A stretch of 64,000 nt of DNA from Stackebrandtia nassauensis DSM 44728 (GCF_000024545.1 NC_013947.1:992001-1056000), one strand, 5' to 3'; shown: positions 1-9,592, counted from the first letter of the stretch. Program-made: numbers and translations. Notes: generated by a model not told the origin, from the sequence alone.

Positions 1-705
1 CTCGGATTCGCGGCCCTGGTGGGGGTTCCGCCACTGGCGGGCTTCTGGAGCAAGGAGTCCATACTGGGCGCCGCCTTCGAGTCGACGACCCCCGCGGCCA
101 GCCTGGTGTGGTGGGCGGGCCTGCTCACCGTCGCGCTGACCGGCGCCTACGCCACCCGCGCCTGGCTGCGCACCTTCTTCGGCCGGACCCGCACCCCCGA
201 CGCCCACATCCACGACCCGGAACCGCTGATGCGCTGGCCGCTGATCGTGCTGGCGGTGCCCACCGTCGGCGTCGGGCTGCTGGCCTTCGGCGGCATCCTC
301 ACCGACCTGCCCGCGATCCACGTCGGCCCGCTGGCGATCGTGCTGCTGGTCTCGGCGCTGGGCGTCGCGGCGTCCTACGCGCTGTGGCGGCGCGACCCGG
401 CCGCCGACCCCGCCGCCGCGCTGGGCCCGGCCCGGCCGGTCTTCGAGCGGGCCTTCTACTGCGACGAGGCCCAGGACGCGCTGGTGGTGCGCCCGACGCT
501 GCTGGCCGCCCGGCTGGCGCGCCGCGCCGACGAACGGCTCGTGGACGGCGCCGTCGAGAACAGCGGCACCCTGACCACGACACTCGCGCGCCTCACCGCC
601 ACCGCCCACACCTTCGGTGTGCCAAGGCATCTGCTGGCCACCCTCGCCGGAGCCGTCCTCATCGGACTCGTCGGCGTCGCCGCTTACTGGGGGGTGCTGT
701 CGTGA
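1..705 (+). CDS. nuoL: NADH-quinone oxidoreductase subunit L, 3' end (partial)
   Basis: This is the C-terminal 234 residues of NuoL, the distal proton-pumping membrane subunit of complex I. The frame is already open at base 1, so the start lies upstream. The visible part opens with the conserved antiporter-like segment GVPPLAGFWSKE, followed by hydrophobic helices, a polar amphipathic stretch and a final membrane helix ending VAAYWGVLS, as in NuoL C-termini. The stop overlaps the GTG of nuoM (GTGA), so the two are probably translationally coupled. Order nuoL-nuoM-nuoN is the normal end of a nuo operon. Confidence 0.95.
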   Translation, partial: LGFAALVGVPPLAGFWSKESILGAAFESTTPAASLVWWAGLLTVALTGAYATRAWLRTFFGRTRTPDAHIHDPEPLMRWPLIVLAVPTVGVGLLAFGGILTDLPAIHVGPLAIVLLVSALGVAASYALWRRDPAADPAAALGPARPVFERAFYCDEAQDALVVRPTLLAARLARRADERLVDGAVENSGTLTTTLARLTATAHTFGVPRHLLATLAGAVLIGLVGVAAYWGVLS

Positions 706-2183
706 AGGCCGTACTCGTCGCCGTCATCGCGCTGCCCGCCCTGGGGGCCCTGGCCGCCATGGCCGGACGCCGCAGCGGCGAACGGTTCGCGAAGTGGATC
801 GCGGTCGGATTCGCCGCCGCCGGGCTCGTCGCCGCCGCCGTACTGCCGCTGGGCGCGGGCGACGGTCCGATGTGGCACCGGCTGAACCTGCCGTGGGCCG
901 AGACCATCGGGCTGCGCTTCGACCTCGGCGTCGACGGCGTGTCCTACCCGCTCATCGTCCTGACCGCGCTTTTGACGCTGCTGTGCTGCGTCCACACGCT
1001 GCTGTACGAACCCGAGCGCGGCCGAGGCGGCGTCCTGTCCGCGCTGCTGCTGGTGGTCGCCGCCGGGATCATCGGCGTGTTCACCGCCGCCAACCTGGTG
1101 GCGTTCTTCGTGTTCTTCGAACTGGTCCTGCTGCCGATGTGGGCGATCATCCACTGGTGGGGCGGACCGAAACGCCAGCACGCGGCCCTGAAGTTCGCCC
1201 TGTACACATTGCTGGGTTCGCTGTTGCTGCTGGCCGGGATCTTCGTCGTCGGCGGCACCTCCGGCACCGGCGACCTCGTCGCCCTCACCGAAGGCGCCGC
1301 GGCGAAACTGCCCGCCGGAACCCAGCTGCTGGCCTTCGCGCTGCTGACGCTCGGCTTCGCCGTCAAAGCACCACTGTGGCCGCTGCACACCTGGCTCCCG
1401 GACGCCCACACCGAGGCACCCACCGTCGGATCGGTGATCCTGGCCGGGGTGCTTTTGAAGATGGGCACCTACGGCATGGTCCGCGTCAGCCTCGGCGTCG
1501 CCCCCGACGGCGCCGCCCAGGCCGCACCCGTCCTGGGAGTGCTGGCCGTGGCCGCGATCCTCATCGGAGGACTGGTGTGCCTGGCCCAGACCGAACTCAA
1601 ACGGCTCATCGCCTACTCCTCGGTGGGGCACATGGGATTCGTCGTCCTGGGCATCGCCACCGGGACCGCCTCGGGTATCAACGCCGCCCTGTACGGCAAC
1701 ATCGCCCACGGCCTCATCACCGGGCTGCTGTTCTTCCTCGCCGGAGCCGTCAAGGACCGCACCCACTCCGGAGAACTGGCGCGACTGGGCGGACTGCGCA
1801 ACGTCGCCCCCGGCCTGGCGGGCGTCCTGGGCTTCACCGCCCTGGCCTCGCTGGGACTGCCGGGCCTGGCCGGGTTCTGGGGTGAGGCCTTCGCCGTCTA
1901 CGGCTCGGTCACCGCCGCCAAACCACTGTGGATCGTGCTGGCGGTGCTGGCCGCGTGCGGCGCCGCCCTCGCCGCGGTCTACCTGCTTCGGTTGCTGCGC
2001 CTGGTGACCCACGGCCCCAGCTCGCCGTTCATCGCCGGGCTAGGACCCGCCGCCGCCCTCAAACGCGGCGAGATCGCCGTGTGGGCACCCATCATCGCCG
2101 GGATCGTCGTGTTCGGACTCGCGCCCTGGCTGCTACTGGACACCTTCGCGTCCCCGCTGCTGGAGGCGGTGATCGGCAAGTGA
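702..2183 (+). CDS. nuoM: NADH-quinone oxidoreductase subunit M
   Basis: This encodes NuoM (493 aa), a proton-translocating antiporter-like subunit of complex I in the cytoplasmic membrane. The chosen GTG start overlaps the nuoL stop by four bases. An open frame continues upstream, but there it only shadows nuoL. Family signatures include the helix-5 glutamate in FFVFFELVLLPMW, the conserved lysine region FAVKAPLWPLHTWLPDAH with the following TEAPT, and LIAYSSVGHMG. About 14 membrane helices fill the length, which is normal for the family. It shares an overlapping junction with nuoN. Confidence 0.97.
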   Translation: MKAVLVAVIALPALGALAAMAGRRSGERFAKWIAVGFAAAGLVAAAVLPLGAGDGPMWHRLNLPWAETIGLRFDLGVDGVSYPLIVLTALLTLLCCVHTLLYEPERGRGGVLSALLLVVAAGIIGVFTAANLVAFFVFFELVLLPMWAIIHWWGGPKRQHAALKFALYTLLGSLLLLAGIFVVGGTSGTGDLVALTEGAAAKLPAGTQLLAFALLTLGFAVKAPLWPLHTWLPDAHTEAPTVGSVILAGVLLKMGTYGMVRVSLGVAPDGAAQAAPVLGVLAVAAILIGGLVCLAQTELKRLIAYSSVGHMGFVVLGIATGTASGINAALYGNIAHGLITGLLFFLAGAVKDRTHSGELARLGGLRNVAPGLAGVLGFTALASLGLPGLAGFWGEAFAVYGSVTAAKPLWIVLAVLAACGAALAAVYLLRLLRLVTHGPSSPFIAGLGPAAALKRGEIAVWAPIIAGIVVFGLAPWLLLDTFASPLLEAVIGK

Positions 2184-3622
2184 ACACCCAGGCCATCGAC
2201 CACGTCGCGCTGCTGCCGGGCTACCTGGCCGCCGCCACCGCCGTGCTCGCCCTGCTGACCGACCTCGTATTCGCCCGCCGCGCCGCGGTCCTGGCCGTCA
2301 CCGGCCTGGGCGTGCTCGCCACCGCCGTCGGCGCCGTATGGGTCGCCAGCCTCGGCGAACGCCAGACCTTCTGCACCGACGACGGCTGCTCCTACGTCAC
2401 CAGCCGACCCGGCGCGCTCGTGGTCGTCGTCCTGTGCGCGCTGACGCTGGCCGTCCTCGGCCTGTCCGCCCCGACGCTGCGCGACACCGACGGCCCACCC
2501 GTGGGGGAGTACACCTTCCTGCTGGCCTGCTCGCTGACCGGCGGCGTCCTGCTCGCCTACGCCCGCGACCTCATCACCCTCGTTGTCGCCCTGGAAACCC
2601 TCACGCTGCCGCTGTACGTCCTGGTCGCCATGCGCCGCAAGGAAGAGCGCAGCGCCGAAGCCTCGGTGAACTTCCTGCTCGTCTCGGTCGCGGCCTCCGC
2701 GCTGACCCTGTTCGGCGCCGCGCTGCTGTACGCCGTCACCGGCACCGTCCAGCTCACCGCGCTCGCGTCCGCACTGGACGGTGACACCATCCCGCTGACC
2801 GCCGCCGCGGTCGCCCTCGTCGTCACCGGCATGGCCTTCAAGGTCGCCGCGGTCCCGCTCCACGGCTGGGCACCGGGCACCTACGACGGTGCCCCGCTGC
2901 CCGTCGCGGCCTACCTGTCCACCGCGTCCAAACTGGGCGGTGTCGTGGCGCTGGTGTGGGTGCTGACCATCGGCCTGAAACCGGTGCTGCCCATCGCCGG
3001 GACCGTGCTGGCGGTGCTCGCCGTGGCCACCATGACAGTCGGCAACCTGGCCGCGCTGCGCCAGACCCGCGCGGTGCGGCTGCTGGCCTGGTCGTCCATC
3101 GCCCAGGCCGGATACCTGCTGGCCCCCCTGGGCGCGTTGGCCGCCGCCACCGGCCCCGCGACGGTCCGCGCCGCGGCCACCGCCGTCATCGGCTTCGCCG
3201 TGTTCTACGCGGTCATGGAACTGGCCGCGTTCGCCGCCCTCATCGGCCTGCGGGGACGACACCCCGACGGCGGCGAGCTCACCGACTACACCGGCGCCGC
3301 CCGCCGGTCGCCGCTGACCGGCGCCGTCCTCATCCTGGCGCTGACGGCACTGGCGGGACTGCCGCCGGGCCTGGCCGGACTGTTCGCCAAGATCACCGTC
3401 ATCTCCGCCGTCGCCGGTGCCGCGCCGTGGCTGGCGGTCGTCATCGCCGTCAACGCCGTGATCGGTCTCGTGTACTACCTGCGGTTCTCGGTCCTGTTGC
3501 TGCGTCCCGGTTCCGTCGGCGCCGCCCCCGCACCCTGGCCGGTGGCCGCCACCGTCGCGATCTCCGCCGTGGTGGCGCTCGTCGTGGGCTTCGCGCCGCA
3601 GCTCATCCTCGGGCTGGCCTGA
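2180..3622 (+). CDS. nuoN: NADH-quinone oxidoreductase subunit N
   Basis: This encodes NuoN (480 aa), the third antiporter-like proton-pumping subunit of complex I. The GTG start overlaps the nuoM stop (GTGA). Recognisable parts are the conserved glutamate in VVALETLTLPLYVL, the lysine region FKVAAVPLHGWAPGTYDGAP, LLAWSSIAQAGY, and a late helix with GLPPGLAGLFAK. The protein is hydrophobic throughout with about 14 helices. It is the last nuo gene, and a short 66-bp gap separates it from the next reading frame. Confidence 0.96.
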   Translation: MNTQAIDHVALLPGYLAAATAVLALLTDLVFARRAAVLAVTGLGVLATAVGAVWVASLGERQTFCTDDGCSYVTSRPGALVVVVLCALTLAVLGLSAPTLRDTDGPPVGEYTFLLACSLTGGVLLAYARDLITLVVALETLTLPLYVLVAMRRKEERSAEASVNFLLVSVAASALTLFGAALLYAVTGTVQLTALASALDGDTIPLTAAAVALVVTGMAFKVAAVPLHGWAPGTYDGAPLPVAAYLSTASKLGGVVALVWVLTIGLKPVLPIAGTVLAVLAVATMTVGNLAALRQTRAVRLLAWSSIAQAGYLLAPLGALAAATGPATVRAAATAVIGFAVFYAVMELAAFAALIGLRGRHPDGGELTDYTGAARRSPLTGAVLILALTALAGLPPGLAGLFAKITVISAVAGAAPWLAVVIAVNAVIGLVYYLRFSVLLLRPGSVGAAPAPWPVAATVAISAVVALVVGFAPQLILGLA

Positions 3623-3688
3623 CCCCACGGCCGGATTGCCGGACGTCGGATGTCAACCTCCGACGGCGATCCAGACGTCTAGAAGTCA

Positions 3689-4801
3689 GTGAGTACCCGC
3701 CGTGGCCGTCGAGCTCTACGCCCCCCACGCTCACCGTGGTGGGCCAAAGCCATGGTCATCGTCGGATCGGTGCTGATGGTCGCCTCCGGGACGGTCTTCG
3801 TCTCCGTCAAGGTCATGTTCGACAAGATCAACACGGCGGTGGGCGAGAAGTGCCTGTTGGGCGACTGCGACGCCGAACCCGGTGGCGACATCAAGGGGCC
3901 GTTGGACTTCCTGCTCGTCGGTTCCGACATGCGCGACGGCTGGAGCGCCGCGCAGTCCGACTCGATCATGATCCTGCACATCAACGAGAACCTCACCAAC
4001 GCCCAGATCGTCGCGATCCCGCGCGACCTGTACGTCCCGATCGTCGGCACCGACTGCGGCGGCGGACAATCGTGCCGGAACAAGATCAACGCCGCCTTCG
4101 CCCAGGGCGGCAAGGATCCCGAGAAGTCGATCACCAGTCTCGCCAAGACCCTCACCGAGCTGACCGGCGTCGACTTCGAGGGCGCGGGCATGATCAACTT
4201 CGGCGGCTTCACCGACCTCGTCGACACCCTCGGCGGCGTCGAACTGTGTCTGCCCTTCGAGATGGAAGTGCGCCACTCCAAGAACGAGAAGTACCCGCCC
4301 GGCCCCAACAAGGGACGCATCTTCCCGAAGGGCTGCAAGGAATACGGCAAGAAGGACGTACTGCCGATCGTGCGGGAACGCTACGCCTACGGGCCCAAGA
4401 CCCCCGGCTGGACCGAGGAGTGGGGAGTCAGCGACTACGGGCGGCAGCGCATGCAGCAGCACTTCATCAAACAGCTGCTGAAGAAGGCCAAGGCCGAGGG
4501 CTACATCTCCGACCCCACCAAGGTGGGCACCCTCATCGAGGGCATCGGCGACCAGGTGCTGCTGGATCTGCGGGGCCACTCGGTCGTCGACTTCGCCTTC
4601 GCGCTGCGTGGCATCAAGGCGGACCGGTTGGCGACGCTGCGGGTGCCGTCCGGGACCCAGGACACCGACGTGGGCGACAGCGTCGTCATCAAGCCCGGGG
4701 AACAGGAGCAGGCCGCCGAGGCCCTCTTCTCGGCGATGCGGGACGACGAACTGGGGAACTGGGCCGAGGACTACCCCGACTGGGTCAACTCCGGCACCTG
4801 A
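3689..4801 (+). CDS. LCP (LytR-CpsA-Psr) family cell-wall glycopolymer ligase
   Basis: A 370-aa LCP protein, expected to transfer a glycan from an undecaprenyl carrier to peptidoglycan on the outer face of the membrane. It has a short basic cytoplasmic tail (MSTRRGRRALRPPRSPWW), one membrane segment at about residues 20-40, and then the LCP domain. Family motifs are DFLLVGSDMRDG, the aspartate and arginine pair in DSIMILHI and IPRDLYVPI, and a distal arginine-rich motif YGRQRMQQHF. The start is a GTG, with no strong ribosome site in front. It stands just before the glycan operon at 6487-14181, which makes a shared cell-envelope role plausible but unproved. Confidence 0.9.
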   Translation: MSTRRGRRALRPPRSPWWAKAMVIVGSVLMVASGTVFVSVKVMFDKINTAVGEKCLLGDCDAEPGGDIKGPLDFLLVGSDMRDGWSAAQSDSIMILHINENLTNAQIVAIPRDLYVPIVGTDCGGGQSCRNKINAAFAQGGKDPEKSITSLAKTLTELTGVDFEGAGMINFGGFTDLVDTLGGVELCLPFEMEVRHSKNEKYPPGPNKGRIFPKGCKEYGKKDVLPIVRERYAYGPKTPGWTEEWGVSDYGRQRMQQHFIKQLLKKAKAEGYISDPTKVGTLIEGIGDQVLLDLRGHSVVDFAFALRGIKADRLATLRVPSGTQDTDVGDSVVIKPGEQEQAAEALFSAMRDDELGNWAEDYPDWVNSGT

Positions 4802-4879
4802 ACCGGCCGCGTCGCGCCCCCGGCCGTTGATCGCCGGGCGGGTCGGTGTCCGTAATTTAGCCGTCGATAAGCTCTTGCC

Positions 4880-6244
4880 ATGCGCTATGTCAACTCTGTC
4901 GTCGACCTGATCGGCAACACCCCGCTGGTCAAGCTCAACGCCGTCACTGAGGGCATCGAGGCCCTGGTGCTGGCGAAGGTGGAATACGTCAACCCGGGCG
5001 GCAGCGTCAAGGACCGCATCGCCACCCGCATGATCGAGGACGCCGAGAAGGCCGGGCTCCTCAAACCCGGTGGCACCATTGTGGAGCCGACCAGCGGCAA
5101 CACCGGTGTCGGCCTCGCCATGGTCGCGCAGCAGAAGGGCTACAAGTGCGTCTTCGTGTGCCCCGACAAGGTCTCCGAGGACAAGCGCAACGTCCTCAAG
5201 GCCTACGGCGCCCGCGTCGAGGTCTGCCCCACCGCGGTCGCCCCCGAGGACCCGCGCTCCTACTACAACGTGTCCGACCGGCTGGTGGAGGAGATCCCCG
5301 GCGCCTGGAAACCGGACCAGTACTCCAATCCGGCCAACCCGCGCTCCCACTACGAGACCACCGGCCCCGAACTGTGGGAGCAGACCGAGGGACGGCTCAC
5401 CCACTTCGTCGCGGGCATCGGCACGGGCGGCACCATCTCCGGCATCGGCCGCTACCTGAAGGAACAGGGGCCGGTCAAGATCGTCGGCGCCGACCCGGAG
5501 GGCTCGGTCTACTCTGGCGGCACGGGTCGCCCTTACCTGGTCGAGGGCGTGGGCGAGGACTTCTGGCCCGACAACTACGACCGCCAGGTCTGCGACGAGA
5601 TCGTCGAGGTCTCCGACGCGGCGTCCTTCGAGATGACCCGCCGGCTGGCCCGCGAGGAGGGCCTGCTGGTGGGCGGCTCCTGCGGCATGGCCGTGGAAGC
5701 GGCCCTCGACGTCGCCCGCCGCGCCAACCCGGACGACATCATCGTCGTGTTGCTGCCCGACGGTGGCCGGGGCTACCTGTCCAAGATCTTCAACGACGAC
5801 TGGCTCACCGAGTACGGCTTCCTCAGCGCCGGTACCTCCGAGACCACGGTGGCCGACGTCCTGGCGGGCAAGGGCGCCGACATCCCCGAGTTCGTGCACG
5901 TCCACCCCACCGACACGGTCCGGGACGCGATCGCGATCCTGCGCGAATACGGGGTCTCCCAGATGCCGGTCCTCAAAGCGGAACCGCCGGTCGTCACGGG
6001 CGAGATCGCTGGCGCGGTAGCCGAACGCGACCTGCTGGACGCGTTGTTCACGGGCACGGCGCACCTCCACGACCCGGTCGAACGCCACCTGAGCGCGGGC
6101 CTACCGCTCATCGGCGGCGGCGAACCCGTCGAACACGCGGTGAACCTGCTGGCCAAGCACGACGCGGCCACGGTCCTGGTCGACGGCAAACCGCGAGGCA
6201 TCGTCACCCGCCAGGACCTGCTCACCTACATCCAGGGCAAGTAG
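4880..6244 (+). CDS. cbs: Cystathionine beta-synthase
   Basis: A 454-aa PLP enzyme of the reverse transsulfuration pathway that condenses serine and homocysteine to cystathionine. The fold-type II catalytic domain occupies about residues 1-320: IGNTPLVKLN, the PLP lysine in GGSVKDR, the cofactor-binding loop TSGNTG, and the glycine-rich GIGTGGTISG. Two C-terminal CBS repeats follow (about 335-454, for example VHVHPTDTVRDAI and VLVDGKPRGIVTRQDLL). Catalytic plus tandem CBS domains separates Cbs from CysK/CysM. It ends with a strong hairpin terminator. Confidence 0.95.
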   Translation: MRYVNSVVDLIGNTPLVKLNAVTEGIEALVLAKVEYVNPGGSVKDRIATRMIEDAEKAGLLKPGGTIVEPTSGNTGVGLAMVAQQKGYKCVFVCPDKVSEDKRNVLKAYGARVEVCPTAVAPEDPRSYYNVSDRLVEEIPGAWKPDQYSNPANPRSHYETTGPELWEQTEGRLTHFVAGIGTGGTISGIGRYLKEQGPVKIVGADPEGSVYSGGTGRPYLVEGVGEDFWPDNYDRQVCDEIVEVSDAASFEMTRRLAREEGLLVGGSCGMAVEAALDVARRANPDDIIVVLLPDGGRGYLSKIFNDDWLTEYGFLSAGTSETTVADVLAGKGADIPEFVHVHPTDTVRDAIAILREYGVSQMPVLKAEPPVVTGEIAGAVAERDLLDALFTGTAHLHDPVERHLSAGLPLIGGGEPVEHAVNLLAKHDAATVLVDGKPRGIVTRQDLLTYIQGK

Positions 6245-6265
6245 CGCGACCAGCCCGCTGGCCCG

Positions 6266-6286
6266 CCCCGTCGCCAAGCGACGGGG
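6266..6286 (+). terminator. Hairpin terminator after cbs
   Basis: A perfect 9-bp stem (CCCCGTCGC / GCGACGGGG) closes a 3-nt loop, CAA, starting 22 bp after the cbs stop. It has no clear U-tract, as is usual for actinobacterial I-shaped terminators. Confidence 0.7.
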
Positions 6287-6301
6287 CTCGCCTCGGGGGC
6301 T

Positions 6302-6394
6302 GCCGCTTGGCCTCGGCTGATCGCGCGCTAGCCAGCCCGCGCCGTGGGCCTGCGGACCGCTCCCGCCTCAGTCGTGACGCCGCTTGGCCTCGGC
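6302..6394. repeat. Imperfect direct repeat in the cbs/methyltransferase gap
   Basis: The 16-mer GCCGCTTGGCCTCGGC occurs at 6302-6317 and again at 6379-6394. Similar bases follow each copy (a GCxCGCTAG-like stretch and CAGCC). It lies in a convergent intergenic region flanked by two terminator hairpins. The role is unknown; it may simply be a small duplication. Confidence 0.6.
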
Positions 6395-6415
6395 CCATAG
6401 CTCGCTAGACAGCCA

Positions 6416-6448
6416 GCCGCCCCCAGCCGCGAAGCGGCTGGGGGCGGC
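6416..6448. terminator. Long bidirectional hairpin between convergent genes
   Basis: A perfect 15-bp G+C stem encloses the loop GAA (6431-6433). It lies 39 bp past the end of the minus-strand glycan operon and also faces cbs, so it can serve both converging transcripts. Confidence 0.75.
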
Positions 6449-6486
6449 AGGCGTCGTGTCAGCGGTGACGGGGCCAGGCCGGGCCG

Positions 6487-7224
6487 TCAGCGGCGGCGTC
6501 GGGCCACGTAGAGGACGTCGGTCGCGAACGCGGTGCCCAGGCGGGTGCGGGCCAGCAGGCCGTCCAGCGACGGGGCGACCCACTTGAGCGGGGCGTGCCG
6601 ATAGAAGCCCTGGGTCAGCAGCGAGAAGCCTTGCGTCGTGACGAGCTCGAAGCCGTGCCGGTCGAACAGCCGCTCCACCTCGGCGCGGCTGAGTTCGTTG
6701 AACCAGTCGGTCTCGCCCGGGCCGAGTGCCTTGCGTAGGTGGCGTAGGGAACGGGCGTTGCCGTGGTTCTCGCACACGAGCAGGCCCGAGTCCGCGTCGG
6801 GGAGCATTCCGGCCGCGAAGTCCAGGGCACGGTCGCGGACCGCGTCGGAGACGTTGAGCAGGAGCCGGAACATGGTGACCAGGGTGGGGCGTGAGTCCGA
6901 AGTGGGGAGTGGTCCGTCCTCGTCGATGACGTGCAACTGTCCCGGAGTGCCCAGGGCGTGGGCCTTGGCAAGCATCGCCTCGGAGGTGTCGTACCCGTGG
7001 GAAGTACGGACCAGGCCGTCGAGCATGCGCGCCACTCGTCCGGTCCCGCAGGCGAAGTCGTGGTGCTCCGGCGCGTCGTCGAAGGCCTCGGTGATGAACC
7101 CGCGCAGCCACTGCCGCTGTCTTTCGGAGACCACCGACGAGAAGGTGCCGTTGGCGTAGACCTCGTCGGCGTACTTGTCGACGGCAGCGGAATCTCGGAA
7201 GACATCGGTGTAATCAGTGCGCAT
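6487..7224 (-). CDS. Class I SAM-dependent methyltransferase
   Basis: A 245-aa methyltransferase beginning MRTDYTDVFRDS. Motif I is FACGTGRVARML at about residue 55, followed by the acidic GYDTSEAM motif and a later motif around VTMFRLLLNVSD. The substrate cannot be read from the sequence. As the last gene of a glycan operon it probably O-methylates a sugar or lipid-linked intermediate. An in-frame GTG at 7239 overlaps the upstream flippase stop (GTGA) and would add five residues (VKIPT). That coupled start is a real alternative, since every other junction in the operon overlaps. Confidence 0.85.
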   Translation of the reverse strand: MRTDYTDVFRDSAAVDKYADEVYANGTFSSVVSERQRQWLRGFITEAFDDAPEHHDFACGTGRVARMLDGLVRTSHGYDTSEAMLAKAHALGTPGQLHVIDEDGPLPTSDSRPTLVTMFRLLLNVSDAVRDRALDFAAGMLPDADSGLLVCENHGNARSLRHLRKALGPGETDWFNELSRAEVERLFDRHGFELVTTQGFSLLTQGFYRHAPLKWVAPSLDGLLARTRLGTAFATDVLYVARRRR

Positions 7225-7235
7225 GGTTGGTATTT

Positions 7236-8723
7236 TCACGTATCCGTCGTGGTGAACAGGGTTTTGCGGGCACGCCACGCCGACAGCGGGTAGATCACCG
7301 CGCAGCCGCCGATCGCGACCGCCAACGCGGCCTCCCCGGCCAGGGCGGCCACGCCGGGGATGAGTCCACAGCACAGTCCCGACAGCGCCATCGCCTTGAG
7401 GGTCGCGCGGCCGATCGGGTGCAGCCGGTAGACCCGCGCCAGTTGCAGCAGCGGCATCAGGTTGTTGACCGCGATGCCCGCCGTCCAGCCGATCGCCGCC
7501 CCCAGGATCCCGATCCGGGGGATCAGCAGCAGGTCGACGACGATGTTGACCGCGAACGCGGCGGCCACGTTGTACAGCTGCCAGCCGGTGCGTCCGGCCA
7601 TCACCAGGACACTGTCGACGACGCCGCACGCGGTGGCCAGCAGCATCCCGGCGGCCAGTACCCACACCACCGCGATCGCCTCGCCGGTGACGTACTCGGG
7701 TCCGAAGACCCGCAGGTACCAGGGCGCGGCGAGTGCCACCAGCAGATAGACCGGCCAGCAGGCCAGCACGATCCACGAGGTCGTGGTGCGGTACAGCGTC
7801 GAGGCGGTGGCGTAGTCGCGGCCGGACATGCTGGTGGCCAGTCGAGGCTGTACCGCGGTGCCGATCGCGCCCGAGATGAGCTGCCCGACGGTGACGAAGC
7901 GGGTGGCCACCGTGTAGACGGCCGCCTGCGCGAAGCCCAGCAGCGTCGCCACCAGCAGGATGTCCAGCCGCTGCAAGCCAAGCTGCGCGACCCCCGCCAG
8001 CGCCCGGGGCGCCGTGTACGTCCAGAACGGACGCAGCTGCTGAGTCCACGAGGGACTGTCAGGGTCGGGCGGGTCGCGGCGCAACCGCAACCGCACCACG
8101 TGCGCCGACAGCAGCGCCGCCGGAAGGAACGGCAACGCCCACGCCACCGTCACCGTGAACACCCCGGTCTGCCAGCCGAGGACGATCGCCGCCAGCAGCA
8201 CCACCTGGGTGCCCGAGCGGCCGAGCTTGTCGATGAGGACGGACTCCCGCATTCCGCCGAAGCCGCGACTGGCCGCCAGCAGCGCCTCCATCAGCACCGC
8301 CGCCGGAAGGAACACCGCCAGCACCCGCAGGATGCCGGCGCTGGCGAAGGACTCGGCGAACACCAGGCCCGCCACGGCGAACACCAGCGACAGCGCGCAC
8401 ACCGGCACCAGCGCGGCGGTCAGCATCGACCGCAGTTCGCCGTGCCGCCCCTCCTGACGCAGCCGGGCGAACCAGTACACCAGCCCGGTCGGGGTTCCCA
8501 GTCGGGCGATGGCCAGCGCCAGCAGGAACGCCGTGGTCGCGGTGAAGAACTGCCCCGCGACCCGCGGCCCGAGTCCGGCGGCCACCAGCCAGGTGATGAC
8601 CAGTCCGCTCAGTCCCGCCACCGCCGCCCCGGCCAGGTTCACCAGGCCGCCACGGGCGGTGGCGCGCAGCACTGTGGATGGTTGGCGGAGGCGAGGCGGT
8701 GCCGCCTCGGCTACCTGCGCCAT
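7236..8723 (-). CDS. Polysaccharide/lipid-linked oligosaccharide flippase (MOP/Wzx-like)
   Basis: A 495-aa polytopic membrane protein of the MOP exporter type with about 12-14 hydrophobic helices. It begins with a short polar tail and ARGGLVNLAGAAVAGLSG, a Wzx/MurJ-like first helix. It should flip a lipid-linked repeat unit across the membrane for polymerisation outside. Its start lies 13 bp inside the sulfotransferase gene, and its stop overlaps the possible GTG start of the methyltransferase. No catalytic motif is expected in this family, so the exact substrate is unknown. Confidence 0.88.
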   Translation of the reverse strand: MAQVAEAAPPRLRQPSTVLRATARGGLVNLAGAAVAGLSGLVITWLVAAGLGPRVAGQFFTATTAFLLALAIARLGTPTGLVYWFARLRQEGRHGELRSMLTAALVPVCALSLVFAVAGLVFAESFASAGILRVLAVFLPAAVLMEALLAASRGFGGMRESVLIDKLGRSGTQVVLLAAIVLGWQTGVFTVTVAWALPFLPAALLSAHVVRLRLRRDPPDPDSPSWTQQLRPFWTYTAPRALAGVAQLGLQRLDILLVATLLGFAQAAVYTVATRFVTVGQLISGAIGTAVQPRLATSMSGRDYATASTLYRTTTSWIVLACWPVYLLVALAAPWYLRVFGPEYVTGEAIAVVWVLAAGMLLATACGVVDSVLVMAGRTGWQLYNVAAAFAVNIVVDLLLIPRIGILGAAIGWTAGIAVNNLMPLLQLARVYRLHPIGRATLKAMALSGLCCGLIPGVAALAGEAALAVAIGGCAVIYPLSAWRARKTLFTTTDT

Positions 8724-9592
8724 GACGGATCGGCGCCCAGCCAGTCGCGCAGCCGGGCGTCGAAGGGTTCGAAGTACTCCGACAGCGACACGTCCAGCGC
8801 CGAGTTCTTCGCGGCGGCGCGGGGGCGGGCGTTGTGCTTGGCGAAGTTCGGTTTGCCCAGCAGCGGCAGACCGAGGAAGTCGAGCACCCGGGTGTAGACG
8901 TTCACCGGGTCGGCGAAGAACTCTCCACTGTCGACGACGTGGATGCGTTCTGGGGACACGACCTTGGCGATGCGCTCCAGGTGCTCGGTGTAGCGGCCCC
9001 GGGCCCGGTAGGCGTGGTGCTGATGGCTGAAGCTGTAGTAGTGCGAGTCCCAGGACAGCCGGTCGGCCTCACCGGCCAGCCGCTCGTCCTCGGCGGCCAG
9101 CGCCGCCTCGAAGTCGGTGTGCGGCTCGAAGCCGCGGGCCACCTCGTGGGCGTGCTGGGACCGGGCCCGCTCCACCGGGTCGCGCACCAGCACGATGAGC
9201 TTCACGCCGGGCAGGTCGCGGGCGAACCGCTCGGCGGCCAGCGGGTGGTACAGGTAGTACGGGCTGGACTCGAAGGCCTGCGCCGCCAGGCCGGTGTGCT
9301 CACTGATGCGGATCGCGCCCGCCCGGGTGGGGAAGTGCGCCTGATACCAGGGCAGGCCGTTGTCGTAGCCGGTGTCGAAGAAGTGGACACCCTTGTGGAG
9401 GATCGGCTTGAGGATGGCCGGGTGGGTCGACAGCGCCCGGTACAGCGTCGTCGTACCGCACCGCTGCCCGCCGCACAGAAGGAATCCGGGCAGCAGCCGG
9501 GAGGCGGCGGTCAGTCTGCCGTAGGCACGCGATCCTGAGTGGATGATGCGCTTGACCGGCGCCGGGACCCGCTCGGTCCGCAGTTTGATCAC
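8711..9592 (-). CDS. Sulfotransferase
   Basis: A 293-aa PAPS-dependent sulfotransferase. The 5'-phosphosulfate loop is LCGGQRCGTTTLYRAL at about residues 40-55, and the 3'-phosphate-binding motif is LIVLVRDPVERARSQ with the expected arginine and serine. A conserved tail (LDFLGLP) follows. It uses a GTG start that overlaps the stop of the upstream kinase-like gene (GTGA). Placed between a polymerase/kinase and a flippase, it probably sulfates the glycan made by this operon. This would be unusual for a bacterial surface polymer outside mycobacterial sulfolipids. Confidence 0.9.
   Translation of the reverse strand: MIKLRTERVPAPVKRIIHSGSRAYGRLTAASRLLPGFLLCGGQRCGTTTLYRALSTHPAILKPILHKGVHFFDTGYDNGLPWYQAHFPTRAGAIRISEHTGLAAQAFESSPYYLYHPLAAERFARDLPGVKLIVLVRDPVERARSQHAHEVARGFEPHTDFEAALAAEDERLAGEADRLSWDSHYYSFSHQHHAYRARGRYTEHLERIAKVVSPERIHVVDSGEFFADPVNVYTRVLDFLGLPLLGKPNFAKHNARPRAAAKNSALDVSLSEYFEPFDARLRDWLGADPSWRR

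Noticed and set aside
684-3628. Long minus-strand open frames opposite nuoM and nuoN
   Set aside because: They are antisense shadows of strong coding genes in G+C-rich DNA, with biased Gln/Gly/Asp composition and no domain.
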